In this document: positions 35,800 to 49,049 of the stretch, piece after piece
Position numbering within the stretch: position 1 is the first letter of the stretch
Layout of the letters: the number at the start of each line of letters is the position of its first letter
NCBI GenBank assembly: GCA_947179155.2
Contig: OX359270.1
Coordinates: forward strand, 26,189,556-26,253,555
Direction of reading: 5' to 3'
DNA: 64,000 nucleotides
DNA from: Hedera helix
Taxonomy: Eukaryota; Streptophyta; Magnoliopsida; Apiales; Araliaceae
Translations under genes and position numbers: made by a program
Notes under the pieces: generated by a model
Told to the model about the DNA's origin: nothing
The model's input: the letters and a program-made list of their open reading frames with translations, nothing else
Database searches by the model: none

Positions 35800-36817
35800 T
35801 GCCTCCGATCAGCTATAGATCGCCATTTCCATCCGAGAGCGAAAAAAGAAGAAGTTTTGAAGGTTTTTTAGAGAGAGAAAAATGGCGGAAATAGAGAGAG
35901 AAACCTTCGGGTTTGTGAGAGAAATGTGAGGATTTGTCTCACTTTGTTCAATCTTCCCACATCATATTGTATCCTACATCCGATTTGAGGGCTAGTGTGT
36001 TATATCCATCAATATCAAGACAACAATCTCGATCTCTCTTAGTATTGGTGCATGTTTTGTAGATTTATTAGATTTAATCTTTTATCTTGTTTTAGTGCTT
36101 TAATCTTTTGTAAATATTTGTTTATTTGTGCATTTGTTGGGTGGATCTTTTGTGGATCCGAAAATATTTGGTGCATTGCGTTTTAAATAGTTTGATTTAG
36201 TGTATTTGGAAGTTAGATCCAATGTAGTTAATATATTGTAGATCTATGGATTAGGGACGGTTAGAGAGGATTTATGGCGGATGAAATCTCCTCCTAACCT
36301 CCCGATGATATCCTTTTAGTTTATTTGTTAGCATTTACGTATGTAGCGATGGCGATGCATTTGTACGCTTAAATATGTAATTTTCGGGCCTTAAAGCGAT
36401 GTCGGATCAAAAATCGGGTTTAAGGCCCCGTGATAATGAAACGTGCGATTGTGGGCGTTTGATGTTATTTAGATGGCTCACATGCCCGTGAATAGCCTCA
36501 ACGCTATTTTAAATGCTTGATTTTCCTTTTAACGCGAGAAAATGATTTTGGAATAAATAATAAAGCTTTTCATAAAATCAAGCAAATTATGATATTATAT
36601 CGTTCGTAGGCTAAATAAAATTGTAAGTGTCGGATGAGCTCTATTCCTATTTGACGAAGGGTTTGAAAATATGTTTTACAAAATATCATCGGTTTTATTA
36701 TCGAAACAAAAAAGCAATAAATATGAACTTTTCGATTAAGTAAAATCCTTCGTGCATAGGGTTAACGAGATTCTGAAGCATTTTCAAAGTAAAGCATTCC
36801 AACGACATTCATTTAGG

Positions 36818-36825
36818 CACACGCG

Positions 36826-36864
<39 letters not shown>
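36818..36864. repeat. (GC)n/(AC)n microsatellite
   Basis: A short GC dinucleotide run passing into AC repeats. The truncated copy at 7060-7090 has only a few CACA units there. Confidence 0.9.
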
Positions 36865-36866
<2 letters not shown>

Positions 36867-38627
36867 TCTTAGGATTTTAAAAGGATAGAAAAAAAACATC
36901 GAGATTGCGGTAACCGTATTTCACGGAAGTCGGGGGGTGCCTAACACCTTCCCCTCGCTTAAGCAAGCCCCCGAACTCTATGAATCTTGGTTTGCGGACC
37001 AATTAACTCGGAGTCACATATGAGCCAGCGATTACGAAAACAAAATTCGGATGAGTTGGTACATCCATTTCAAATATACCAACTGGCGGCTCTGGTCAAT
37101 TGGCTCATAAAGAAATTTGACATTTCAAAACCCCGTCGACATTAAGCCGACCCTTTTCAAAAGTTACATCTCATTCCAAAGGCTAAAATTGGAAAGGGGA
37201 CTTTTAATAATAAAAAAAACGAGACGACGAAAATCCCGGCGTCGACAATATGTTAATCTAAAACATAATACAAAATACATCTCTCACACTCCCAAGGTCA
37301 TTAACCTTTACATACATATAACATTACTAGGATAACATTTCCTATCTAAAGTCACAACATAGATTTAAGACTACCGGCTGGGGACAACACATCAATTTCT
37401 TCAGTCCGATATCTTTCCTTTGCCTTTGTCTTTCTTATCTAGACTTTCGGGTTTTACATCTTTGTCTGCGACATTTTAAGCAAGTAAAAGTGAGCAACTA
37501 TAGTGCTCAGCAAGTATAATGAACTGAATAACAATGCATTATGGGGATCAGAATTTATATCAACAATGTAACATTAATTCAATTAAAACAAAGGAAAATA
37601 ATTACAGGAATTATCTTTTGAAACATGTTATAAATGACTTAAACTGAGGGTCACAAGACCATTGAACATAGGTTAATCACTTTTAATATTGATAACTCTT
37701 TTATGTCATAAAGACCATAAAACCTCAAACCCGTACTCGAGGTGATCAGCCTCTCGTACCTATGACTGTGCACATCATATTACCGCATATCGCGGAGGAT
37801 CGGAATTTAAAGCATCTGACAAGCTATATCCTTGGAATAGGGTTTTTCATCTCAGTTTCTAGGAGTCCGCACCAAAACAATTTGGTTTGGCTCAGCACTA
37901 AACAATATAGAGTAATTTGAAATTCAATTATATCAAAAGTCTAGCCAGACAAGTGGCATAGACTTACAACCATCAACTCACTAATCAACAATTATGATTC
38001 GTTATGGATGAAGTTTAAGAATGAGTGTGAGTAACAACAGAGTAATTTTTCATTGAACAATTCACAACATTAATCGAATTCAACATTCAAGGAAGTGGAA
38101 TAATGATAAAACTTGGGAAATAAAGCTCAATAAAGATTTTAACATATAACATATGATTAATAGTTCAAAGTTAGGGTTTAGGAACTTGCCTCGATGTCCG
38201 ATTATTAATTTAACGGCTAACTATTCTTTCTTGAGCAACCTATAATAATACCATAATCAAATAATACTAATTTAGTACCCCACGATATTAATTTATATAA
38301 TTAATATCACTCTCAACCTAATTATTCTACCCATCGGCTTTATATGGGTATTTATAATTAATTATAACCTAATTTGGTTATTAATTCTAATTATGTTATT
38401 TTAATTCTCATTATTAAACATTTAATAATTAATTGGAATTATTCCTCAAAATTGGAAAATTGTTAAATTTAATTTATAAAACGTTTTTATACATTTTTTT
38501 GATTTTATATAATTTTTATTAATTTTTAAACATTTATTTTAATTAAATTTAATTCCAATGGCATTTCTGTAAATAATCTGAAAACCGGAACCAGGGGCAA
38601 AATGGTAATTTCACGAAAAACCGGGTG

Positions 38628-38800
38628 GTCGCGCATGGCGCGTGCCCAGCCTTCCGCGACACCAAACGACGTCGTTTGGCCCTGCCCCGAAAGATCAACA
38701 ACCGCACATGGCGCGGGCCCCGTCTGGCGTCCCAAAACGACGCCGTTTAATGCCGGCTACAGAAAAAAATTATGGCCGCCGCGCCATGCACGATTGGCCT
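38628..38800 (-). promoter_or_regulatory. CpG-rich palindrome block, 5' LTR of A
   Basis: Contains CCAAACGACGTCGTTTGG (38662-38679) and AAAACGACGCCGTTT (38735-38749). In the 3' LTR the first palindrome is mutated at its centre (27707-27723), consistent with loss of a CpG. Confidence 0.55.
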
Positions 38801-40265
38801 TAATTTTTTTTTTCTTCTTCCTGGCGTTAATAGTAGCCAGCCGGAAGAAAATTTTTCCATTTTTGATCATTATTTACACCACAAAATTATCCCAAACATC
38901 ACAAAATTTATAGATACACATCTAAAAATTAGATAGAACAATTATATAATTATTTACCAATTTTTCATACAATTAATTTATCACCAAAAATTACACTAAT
39001 AATTCAAATAATTTGTTTTATACCTTCCTTTGAAGCTTTGTGGGCACTCGGATGACTAAGAATTACTTTCTCTCTCCTGTTAGTGGTGGCGTTGGTGGTC
39101 GATGGTGGCGGACGATGGTGATAAATGAAGAGGAGTATTTGTTTGGTTTGGTTATTGTATAGCTATAATAGTGTTATTGTTGTTTATTCTATATATATAT
39201 ATATATATATATTCAAATCTAGCAAACATTGAATTATGTTGAAATTCCTCACTTGATTCCACCGACTTAACTTAAGTCGGTGAGAAAGATTTTTCCATGC
39301 ATGCGTACATTTTAATACATTACGCTATTAATTCGGGTAATAAATATTTTATATAATGTATATAAAATATTTTTTTTAATTTACCAAAATTCATAAAATG
39401 ATTTATAAATAATATTCACATATTTTTAATGTACATTACTTGATAAATTTTGTACACGCATAAAGACATGCATATAATTATATGAAGTATTTTATACTTC
39501 CAAAATTAATAAAATAATTTGCATAACTTAATAAAATTAATTTTCCTATGTTTCAACTTTATTACATATACATTACATAAATATACATGTATTTTCTATT
39601 ATTACATAATATATACATAAATTAATTATTATATATATTATGTATTATAACAATTTCTTTTTACCTATTTAATCCACAAAAATATTAAATCTCATAAAAA
39701 TAGAAATAATTCTATTTTGCATAAACATACATTATTTTATTAAAATAAGAATTATCCATATTGATTGATTATTCCTTTTTACTATTCCATATATTTTATA
39801 TAAACTATACAATATAATTTCGTATAATTTATATAATTGTTAACCTTTTCCTTCATAAATTTATTTTCTTATATAAATTATATATTTATCAAAATTCCTC
39901 CATATTTAATTATATTTCCTTATATAAAATATATTGTTTATTTATATATATATTTTATATAATTAATTTCCCTCTTAATAATTTCCAAATATTCCTCGTA
40001 ATTATTAAATAATTCATGATCAATAATTTTTATCTTCGTTAATTACCTCGTTAACTTTTAATTTAATTTAGGATTAATTTTCAATATTAATCCTCTTTTC
40101 ATTAACACACGTCATTAAATTATTAACCATAACAATCAAATATATATATATATCCATAATTAATTTACAAAATTCACATTAATTGCCTAGTTTAAATAAT
40201 TAACATGCACACATTTTATTTATTTAAACTTTTTACACGTCATAATATCCTGGATATTACATATT

Positions 40266-41141
40266 TGATAGACACATAATTATGCATTTTAATATTCTCA
40301 TTTTTATTATTTAATATGTTTATTTAATTTAATTGATACATTTTATTTTGTTTTGCAGGAAATAAATAAATAATTGTAGTTGAGTTAGAAAAAGAGTTCT
40401 AGAAGCTTGCAAGTTGATTTTTATTTGGACTCTAATAAAGAGTTGGATACCATATAAAAGTTGAAGTCAAGAAGGAAAGAAGAGTCCAAGTTATTCCAAA
40501 TTAGATTAGGGTTTAATTTATTTTCTCTATAAATAGGAGTCTTATTTTAGAGAGTAGGGAAGAATTTATTTTCTTTTCTCTTTTAGTTTCGGTAGGAGTA
40601 GGGAGCAATTTATTATTCTTCTTCTCATCCGGCAGCTTAGGAGTAGGAGTAGGGAGTTGTTTTGCTACTTTTATAACAATTGTTCATTAGTTTAATAAAG
40701 TTTCTTTTTAATATTATTCTATTAGTTTTTATTTTGTTTCATGTAATTTATATTAGTAGTTTTAAATTTTGTTTTTCTTTATTAGGAATTCTATGGCTAG
40801 CTAAATTTCTAATATCTAGGATGAAGATGAAATTAAGTATCGCATAATATTATATTCTTTCTATTTCGATATTAATGTCTAATTGTTTATTTCTTCAATT
40901 TTACCTTCGCGCATAATTCGTTTTGGTTCTAAATTAATTGCGAGGTTTTGATAGGTTATTGTTAAGATATGAGTTTTTCATAATTCATGCTTGTTCGATG
41001 AAGTTTTGTTGAGTTATAGTTAATCATTAAATTTTCATAATCTATGCTTGCACATATTAATTATATGAATCACTATTTTTAAGGGAAGAAAAAATAATTA
41101 GAAATTAATTAAGGAAAGAAAGAATTTAGTTATTATATTAG
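40266..41141 (+). mobile_element. Truncated 3' LTR of Athila-like element D
   Basis: Co-linear with 14747 to about 15625 of the 5' LTR, including TATAAATA (40528-40535). It stops at ttattatatta, about 230 bp short of the LTR end, where family F sequence begins. Confidence 0.85.
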
Positions 41142-42539
41142 GGAACAAACCCTAAAGTTTTAATATCAAAATAATTGATAAGTTTCCTATTAATTAAATA
41201 TTCAATTAAATTGAATATAATGAGTTAATTAAATATAATAAATTAATTAATATGATTATTAATTAATGTAAATAATGTGAAATATTAATAATAATATTTA
41301 TTAGTCCATTTAGTAATTTAATACTTATGGGTTAGAATATATAATTATTTATTCAATCTAATTATTTATTTAATCATGGATTGAATAATTAATGTGAAAA
41401 TTATTAAATTAGCCCAACATGGGTCAATTAGTAGCCCAAGTGTAGAATAATAAAATTTGACAATTTAGTAGCCCAAACAATTTAATAGAAGCCCAATTGG
41501 TATCTTAAATTAAAGCTCAATGATTGGCCCACTTGAAAAATACTTAATTAAACTATTAATTATTAAAAAGTAAGCAATGTGACATTAAATTTGGGACAAA
41601 AAGATGCTATCAGCCGAGAGTACAAGGAGAGAGAAAATGAGTTGTTTTATTTTCTTTTATTTTTCATTTAATTAAATTAAGGTTGCTTGTTTTATTTTTT
41701 GGTACATGGACGCCATTCCTCTTTTCACCAACTAAGTCATTTAACCCATTCCTTGTGTAAGTTGTCATCTATGAGCATGGGCTAAATTATAGATATAATT
41801 GTGTATCTATTAAATTTTCAAGTATACTTGAAAATTGGTAAATATTTCACTTCATTATTTTCTCTAAGTTTCAAAAGAGAGAGCTAGAGAGCATTTGAGA
41901 GTGGGAGAAAAATTGAGAGAGCAAGAGAAGGAGAAGGAGTTCTAAGATAGTTTATGTCTTCAAGATTCACCACTTATTTTGGGAGAAAAAGAAGGATAGC
42001 CATTAAATCAAGGTAATGGTTATTCTAAATCTAATTTTGTTTTAAATTAAATAAACTAACATGTGTATATAAATATGTTAATATAGTTAATAATGTGTGG
42101 TGGTAATATTTAGGCTATGCTTGAGTTTAATATGCTTGGTTTGTATTTTGGTATCATTTGTATGCTAAAATATGTGTTTAATAGTGTATAATCAAGTCTT
42201 GAAATATATGACCAAAAATATTTTTATAAAACTTAGATTTGATGTTCTAATATTATAGAACATTAAATCATGAGAAAAACAAAGTTTGAATCACTCAAAA
42301 TGGAGTTATACACAAAAAGTTATGATTTATAGTAGTTTATGTGATGTAGAAATTTTTATAAAAAAATATGCTATTAAATCATGAAAAAATTAATTTTTTC
42401 ATGTTATAAATTATTATAAGGTGATTGGTAATTTTTTTGGATTTTTATTGAAGAGTTAAAGATTTATTGAAGGTATATTTTTATTTAAAATGTGTGTGCC
42501 GGAACACTGTTCACATTCTGTTTGGAATAAAAAAAAAAT

Positions 42540-42735
42540 AACACTGCCGCGCAATGCGCGAAGCACTGTTCACGCTAGACGCGGAGCTAAACGACGTCGT
42601 TTGGCATAAGAAAATAAACTACGCCGCGCATTCGCGCGGAAGGCAGCAGAATGGATTTCAAAACGGCACCGTTTTGGGCCGTTCAGTTTATTACGCGCGC
42701 CATGCGCGGAAGACATTTCGGGGAAATTACAAAAA
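42540..42735 (+). promoter_or_regulatory. CpG-rich palindrome block, LTR F
   Basis: Holds AAACGACGTCGTTT (42589-42602), a GGCACCGTTTT half (42663-42673) and several gcgcgccatgcgcg-like phrases, as in family A. Confidence 0.55.
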
Positions 42736-44492
42736 TGCCCCTCCGTGTTTTTCTCGGCGAAATTACTATTTTGCCCTCGGTTCAGTTTTCAACTTATTTA
42801 CAGAAATGTCATTCGGGTTTAATTTAATTAATTTAAATATTTAAAAACTAATTTAAAATTATAACAAAAATAATAATAATACAAAAATAATATTGGGGAG
42901 AATATTTTTCATTAAGTTTAATATTTAAATATTTTAAATATTAATCTAGTTAACTAATCATAGTTAAGTTAAATAAATTTATTATTTATTTATTATTTTA
43001 AATGTTAATAATAAATAAAGGTGATAAATTAGCAATTATTATTTAATTCCTATTAAATAATACTTAAAGAGAGATAAAATTTATAAATTAATTATTTATT
43101 ATTTCAATATTATTAAATAATAAATAAGGATAATTAGGTAATTAATTATTATTTAATTAGCATTAAATAACGATTAATGAAAATTAAGTTATTAGAGTAA
43201 TAATTTATTATTTAATTTAAATAATAAATAAGAATGATTTGATTATTATTTAACCTTAAATAATAATTAAAATTAATTAAATAATTAATTATTATTTAAT
43301 TGACATTAAATAATAGTTAAAGAGGATTAAGATTAGTAAACTATTATTTAATTTCCATAAATTAAATAATACGTAAGGTTAATTACTTAGTTAACTATTG
43401 GTTGATTAACATTAAATGAAAGACGGTTAAAATTAAGTTAATAATTATTTATTATTTAATTATAATTAAATAATAAGTAAGTACAATTAGTTATTATTTA
43501 TTTTAAATAATAACTAGAGTTAATTAATTAATTTCTATTTAATCAATATTAAATAGTAATTAAATAGAGATTGAGTTAATAAAATAAATTGAATTTAATT
43601 ATACTTTAATTAAACAATGGTAATAAGTTGTTTAAAGGTTTAATAAGTGTCCAACGCTTAAGAAAAATATTTTCTATCTTATTAAATTATTAACCTAATT
43701 TGATTGAGGGTCTATAAGGTTAATAATATTATTTCGACTAACGTAAATTATGTGTTAGTACTTATATGATAAATAAGTACCTTAGTGAGCGTATAGTTGT
43801 GCAAATACGCCGTACTAATTATTAGACCAACTTTATTAATGTTAGGTCTTTTCAAAGCCAGTTAGTTAAAGCTAGACATATATTGTAGCTGAGCAGACAG
43901 GCAAGTTCCTTATCTCTAAACTCATTTCATTGAGCAAATTATTTATTTAAGCTTGAATTGTTATTTCCAAGCATGCTTTGAGTGGTTTAATTACTTTACA
44001 ATTATTCCACATCGATATTATTGTTATTCGCACTTGTTGCACTTGAGATTGTACAGTCATTGACTTGTACTTAATTACTGTTCTACCGTTTAAAGAACTG
44101 TTCAAAGTAGGTCTAAGCCATTGTTCGGCTAGACATTATGTTAAAGATTTTAAAAGCTATCCAAATCATTGAAGATGCGGATTCTTAGAATATTATGAAC
44201 ACCCCTTTATTATAGGGGAGTACCCTGTATCTAATATTAGGTACAAAAATACGGAAATTAAATGTTATGCATACACATATTGTACTGAGGCTGATCCCCT
44301 CGGGTACATATTTCTGGCAGTAACCATTGGGTCAACCTGCTATTGACTCCAGTGGATATTTATAGTTCATAGTCTATTTGACTATCCTAATTTTAAAAGC
44401 AAATTATTATTCCTGCTTATGTTATTCACATTATTGAATTGTTCAGCTATTCCCTTTCATTCATGATATATTGTTCCTTGTTGTTATTTAAA

Positions 44493-44523
44493 CTTGTTGA
44501 GCAAACTAGTTGCTCACTCTTGC
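44493..44523 (+). other. Conserved LTR hairpin GAGC...GCTC, family F
   Basis: CTTGTTGAGCAA, 6 nt, TTGCTCACTCTTGC, about 330 bp before the LTR end. Confidence 0.65.
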
Positions 44524-44849
44524 TATATCATGAAACCTTATTGCAGTGCAACCCGAGACTTCGGGAAAGAACAAGGGTAAAGGAAAGATGAAGTAATAGA
44601 CTTCGAGATGCAGCCCTGTAGTTAATTAAATTAACTGTTATGTAATATAAACCCTAAGTACTTTATTAAGGGTATTTGTGTACTTTTGTGTAAGGTTATC
44701 GTATCTTGGGACTAGTAACACCTTTTGAATGAACAACATATGTTTATTATTCCGCATTTAGTTATTGTATGTTATTTAGAGGTGAATGTTTGTATTGGAT
44801 CGTGATGACCGGATCCGGGTATTTGGAACCCGAATTTGGGGGCGTCACA

Positions 44850-45500
44850 TAATCCCCCTCCCTGGACTGATATTCATACTTCAATCGTCTAGGAAGTAAA
44901 GAAGCATGTTAAGACACTTTCCTGTCTTGGCATGTCAAATCCTGATGCATTTAAATTATTGAAACTGATGCTTCTGAAATTGGATTAGGAGGTATACTCA
45001 AACAAAAGTTAAGCCCCAATTCGCCAGAATAGATTATTTCTTTCTATTCTCGTGCATGTGATAATACACAAGTGAATTATTCTACTACTAAAAAAGAAAT
45101 TTTATCCTTAGTTTTATGTATTAATAACTTTCAAAGTGATTTATTAAATCAAAAGTTTTTAGTCCGAATTGATTGTAAATCTGCAAAATATATGTTAGAA
45201 AAAGATGTAGAAAATATTGCATTTAAATAGATTTTTGCTAGATGACAAGCTATATTAAGTATTTTTGATTTTGATATTGACTATATTAAAGGCAATCAAA
45301 ATTCAATTCCCTATTTTCTTACTCGAGAGTTTCTTTAAACAGGTTCACCAAAATGAGTGATAAAGGAGACAATAGTAGTCATGAAGAGGTAACTCTTCCA
45401 CTGTTGGCCAGTCCAGTCAGTCCAATAAACTCAAAGAAACTATGGTTCCTTATCCGGTTAATCCTGTCCCTTCTGTGGACTTAGTAAATCAGTATCATGT
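44850..45500 (+). pseudogene. Endogenous caulimovirid fragment, copy 2
   Basis: Encodes the end of a pararetroviral reverse transcriptase and most of RNase H, with ETDASEIGLGG (first catalytic Asp region), STTKKEILSLVLCI and FDFDIDYIKGN then FLTREF. Several stops interrupt it, including TAG near 45027 and 45228. The next ORF starts at 45354 (MSDKG) and matches copy 1 at 3943 until about 45500, then diverges. It is a broken copy integrated in the plant genome, with no sign of function. Closest to florendovirus-type sequences by general look, which a search should confirm. Confidence 0.7.
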
Positions 45501-46000
45501 ATAATTCAACCACTCAGCAAAAGAAGTCAAAAGCATTCAACCACTCAGTATGCTTTCCAGCTGAAAGACACCAATCAGTAAAGATTCCTAGATAATTTTT
45601 ACTGTTCAAGTTACTTTTGTAAAAGTAAATAGTAAAGTTAATTATTTCTGTACATGTGTTTGTACAGTCTTTTACTTATCTTTTTCTATTTAAGTCTTTA
45701 GTTGTTTAAGTTGAAAGGAGGGCTTGTTCTGAAATCTAGTTTTTCTCTCCATTTATTTCTCTCTACCATCTATCTCTATTATTCTCATATTAGTTTAGGA
45801 TCAATAATGAGTCGAGATTGCTAAGTTCTCGTGTAAGTAAACTTTGAAATCTATTTTCAATTAATATAATTTATGTTTTCAATTATTAAACTGTTTCTAT
45901 AAATATAAGAGTTATCTTGAGAGTTATACTTCAAGATATTCTCTCTACATTCAATAATACATATAACTTGCATGTGTTTCATTTCAATTTTTTTTATTAC
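45501..46000 (+). other. Possible caulimovirid intergenic/leader region
   Basis: Non-coding. A TATA-like ctatttaag context (45687) is followed by a pyrimidine-rich stretch and ctcgtgtaagtaaac near 45830. It is joined directly to the truncated viral ORF. It could be the viral promoter/leader brought next to ORF2 by deletion, or unrelated DNA. Confidence 0.35.
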
Positions 46001-46683
46001 TCCATGACTATTACACCTCTTATATGCTTAAGAAATGTGGATTAATAGTTAAACAAACTAATAAATTTAATTAGTTTGAATTAACCAAGAATGGAAAAGG
46101 ATGGCTAAGTGAATTAATAAATTAAGATTAATGAATTCAAAGTAAATTAAAGCTTACATTATGAATTAATATAGCTTAAATTATTAGCCTTGTGTGGCAA
46201 TGTGCGAGGCCAAATGAAAGATTGAATTAATATATTCATGGAAGGTATAAGTAATTCACTTATTTTATTAATGAATTAACCTAAGGTATGTTTTTTAATT
46301 AACAATCCAATTATGGAATTAATTAAGTCCATTGTATGTATTACATGTATTACATGTAATATATATGTTATGTAACATGACCCAATGATTTATATATTAA
46401 GGGTCCATGTAGGATTTAATGTGTAACCAAGTATAAAACATAATTGAAATTAATGTTAGGCCCAATTTTTTAAGGACACTTGCATGCATGGAAATAAGTT
46501 GGAAGTCCCAATCTATTTATATAGTTTATTGGTGCCAAGCCCAAGTAATTAATTTAAATTAGTCTAACTGATGATCCAAGATATATTAAAGGCATTAATA
46601 ATGCAAGTATTGGGTTATTTATATATTGGAATACATAAATATGCACGTATGTATTTATTCTAGTTAGTGGGAAATTAGTTGTT

Positions 46684-46687
<4 letters not shown>

Positions 46688-46743
<56 letters not shown>
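46688..46743. repeat. (TA)n microsatellite
   Basis: Pure TA run in LTR G. Confidence 0.95.
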
Positions 46744-46746
<3 letters not shown>

Positions 46747-48528
46747 GCAAGTATATGATTTTAGTAGTGGAAATTGAGGTGTACAGTATGCATGAATTTT
46801 TAAGGCCTCCTAGTTAGAGTTCTGATAATTTCATTGGTTGGTTTTGATTTAGTGGAAGAAATATATACATATAGATATATGTATAGCTAAACATTCAAGT
46901 AATAGAGAAGTTAGTAGAGAATCTTTACATTTTACTTCTTTTGGTTCCATTTCATTTTAGAGAGAAGTGTATTAGTATTTTTTTTTCATTTCCTTTGTCA
47001 TTTTCACTAAATTAGTAAAGAGAAACTAGCTTGTGAGCTTTGAGAGAGAATGTTCTAGCATAGCATAAGAAGATTGTGATCAATAATTCATCAATGAATA
47101 ATAAGGAATCCATCTTCAAGTTTCATTAAGGTTTAAAAGTATTTCTAATTCTAAGCCTCAATTATGTTAGTTATATTTTTTTATGTTAATGTATGCTTGG
47201 TTATGGGAGTTCAACATGATAAGGATCATGGTGGATCCGAAGATATAAGGATGGTTATTCATGGAGTTGTTGTGATGATTATGTGTATTTGGAGTTGATT
47301 AAGTCAAGTTGATTTTGAGTTTTCAAAACATTTAAGAAAATTATGTTTTTAAACTCCATGGTGAGTATGGTATAAATTATGTTTTTAAACTCCATGGTGA
47401 GTATTGTATAAACTATGTTTTTAAGTTCCATGGCGAGTATTGTATAAACTATGTTTATTATTTTCTATGATTAATAATGTATAAGTTATGTTATGGACCA
47501 TAAACAATATATCTTAGATTAATGAGTTATAGAAATAATCTAAGTGAAACGAATGAGAAATGTGATTAACTAGATTGATGATAATGAATGAAGGTTGTAA
47601 CATTTAAAGTGTTGCGATCATTTTTGATCATGGATTGTGGGTTATAAACATGTTTGAAAAACGTTTGGCTCTTTGATCTATACGATTTCATAAACCCAAC
47701 AAGCCATGGTCCAAATGTGATTCTTAAATTGGTTATTAGAATATACGTTATGAACGTTGGAAACTAGTACGTTAAAATCAATGAAATCAAAAAAATTAAA
47801 AAAATCAGGAAAAGTTCCTTGTTCACTTGCCGCGATCACGCTGCTCCAAGGTGTATTTTTTGGCCCAGTAAAACAGAAAAAAAATATTTTATTAATTTAA
47901 TATGTGGGTCTGGAGGTAAAAAAAAAAGGTATAAATGATATAAAAAAAAAGTGTTTGAATATTTAGCATATTAGAACGAGATGTAGGGTCCACGAGTGGT
48001 TAATTAATAAATAACCATATATAGGTTATACAGGAAGCGATAGATTACGGATAACTGTAACCGATGAGTCAGGATATACGAAGACATACTATTAAGTGTA
48101 AAGCGGTGAATGCAAATTCAGGCAAGTCTTTACAATTTGTGTTTTATGTGCAAGTTTCTCAAAAACTGTTTGTATTATGTGCAAGTATTTCAATGTTATG
48201 TAAAATTCTAGTAAACTTGTTATGAGTATGAAATCTATGAAAATAATGGGATATTAAACGGTTGATGATTGAAGTTAATTATTCTATGTGAACTTGATAA
48301 CATGAGAAATATGAGTTATATTATCTGTATAAACGATGATATATGAAGCACGATGAAATAAGAAGCAGGATGAAATGTGCAGTGTGAAGAAGTATGAAGT
48401 ATGTATGAAATGTGAACAATATGTCAAATGTGAAGTATGTAGAAAATATGATGTATGATAAACATTAAACGTGTATTAGCGATGAAAGATGTATCAAGTG
48501 TCCAACATGTTATGTGATAACGGTTAAA

Positions 48529-48559
48529 CTTGTTGAGCAATGTGATTGCTCACTCTTGC
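48529..48559 (+). other. Conserved LTR hairpin GAGC...GCTC, family G
   Basis: CTTGTTGAGCAA, 6 nt, TTGCTCACTCTTGC, almost identical to the family F copy although the surrounding LTR differs. Confidence 0.65.
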
Positions 48560-49049
48560 TTAATTAAATATTTTTAGCTAAAACTGAGAAATCCAAAGGG
48601 ATCAGTAAGGGCAAGGGCAAAGAAAAAGGGTTAATAAGTCAAAGCTTATGAAGATTAACTTTTTTTTTAAACTGTATATAGTTAATCAATGTATATCTTT
48701 TGTGTTAAGGTTTGTTATGTATTAGTAAGGTTTCAGGAGATATTTGAATCATTCGAAGAATGATTTTGTGTGGGATTGTGAGTCAATTATATATTCATAA
48801 TTAATGTATTAGATTAAATCATGATTTATATGATTTCATAACATGATGTAATAAATCATAAGATATATGATTTGAAAAGTGATACAAAGTTGTAAAGATT
48901 ACGATTCTGGAGAAAATAAAAGTTATTAGTTTTTTTAAACAAATTTTTATCAATATTATTGTTGTTGAATGTTGTAATTATTATAAAATGGTTGTACAAT
49001 AACGCATCAGGTCCGCTATAGCGAGTATAGGGATTTTGGGGGTGTTACA

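Larger units (their letters stand above)
35224..37247 (+). mobile_element. Solo Tat/Ogre-type LTR nested in the 5' LTR of A
   Basis: Starts TGTAGACACCCAAATT and ends GGCGTCGACA, with imperfect inverted ends TGTAGAC/GTCGACA. It is flanked by a perfect 5-bp duplication atatg (35219-35223 and 37248-37252). Removing it restores the sequence seen in the other LTR of A (acatatgctaatct near 25310). Contains a GC-rich 5' part with palindromes, a gggacggttag block, a ggtgcctaacacc block and tggcggctctggtc near 37085. The Tat assignment rests on similarity to the gag-linked LTR end at 55140-55330. Confidence 0.9.
25205..40261 (-). mobile_element. Complete Tekay/Del-like chromovirus (Ty3/gypsy), element A
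   Basis: Structurally complete in minus orientation. 5' LTR 35114-40261, PBS 35099-35110, extra ORF 34156-34923, gag 32717-33901, PR-RT-RNase H 30676-32769, integrase with chromodomain-like tail 29430-30675, PPT 29338-29350, 3' LTR 25205-29337. The 5-bp target duplication is tattt (25200-25204 and 40262-40266). Domain order PR-RT-RH-IN, the tail context DRKEQVLRNK...WRNH..EEAT, tRNA-iMet priming and LTRs over 3 kb fit Tekay/Del chromoviruses. It is disabled by one frameshift and several TAG codons. Chromodomains of this group steer integration to heterochromatin. Confidence 0.9.
35114..40261 (-). mobile_element. 5' LTR of element A
   Basis: Same termini as the 3' LTR. Split by the solo LTR at 35224-37247. 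Carries a TA-rich promoter region near 39190-39230, donor-like boundary at 39024, CpG block 38628-38800 and the 3' hairpin at 37480-37513. Confidence 0.9.
41142..44849 (+). mobile_element. LTR family F (3' end intact, 5' end unclear)
   Basis: Ends GAATTTGGGGGCGTCACA, the same terminus as family A. Purine-rich leader near 41870-42000, donor-like AAG|GTAATGG at 42012, CpG block with AAACGACGTCGTTT (42589-42602), the AAATTACTATTTTGCCC block (42763) shared with A, the hairpin at 44493-44523 and acceptor-like TTGCAG at 44546. Most of its length is otherwise unlike A. No second LTR or target duplication found. Confidence 0.65.
46010..49049 (+). mobile_element. LTR family G
   Basis: Ends GGGATTTTGGGGGTGTTACA. 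Its first part (46030-46400) matches the reverse complement of 59940-60300, the LTR of the second chromovirus. Contains donor-like TTAAG|GTTTAAAAG (47130), hairpin 48529-48559 and acceptor-like TTTTTAG (48577). The 5' terminus is not identifiable, so it is probably truncated at its start. Confidence 0.6.

Noticed and set aside
35240..35894. Several open frames in the GC-rich start of the Tat-type solo LTR
   Set aside because: Overlapping frames on both strands in palindromic GC-rich LTR DNA, with no known domain.
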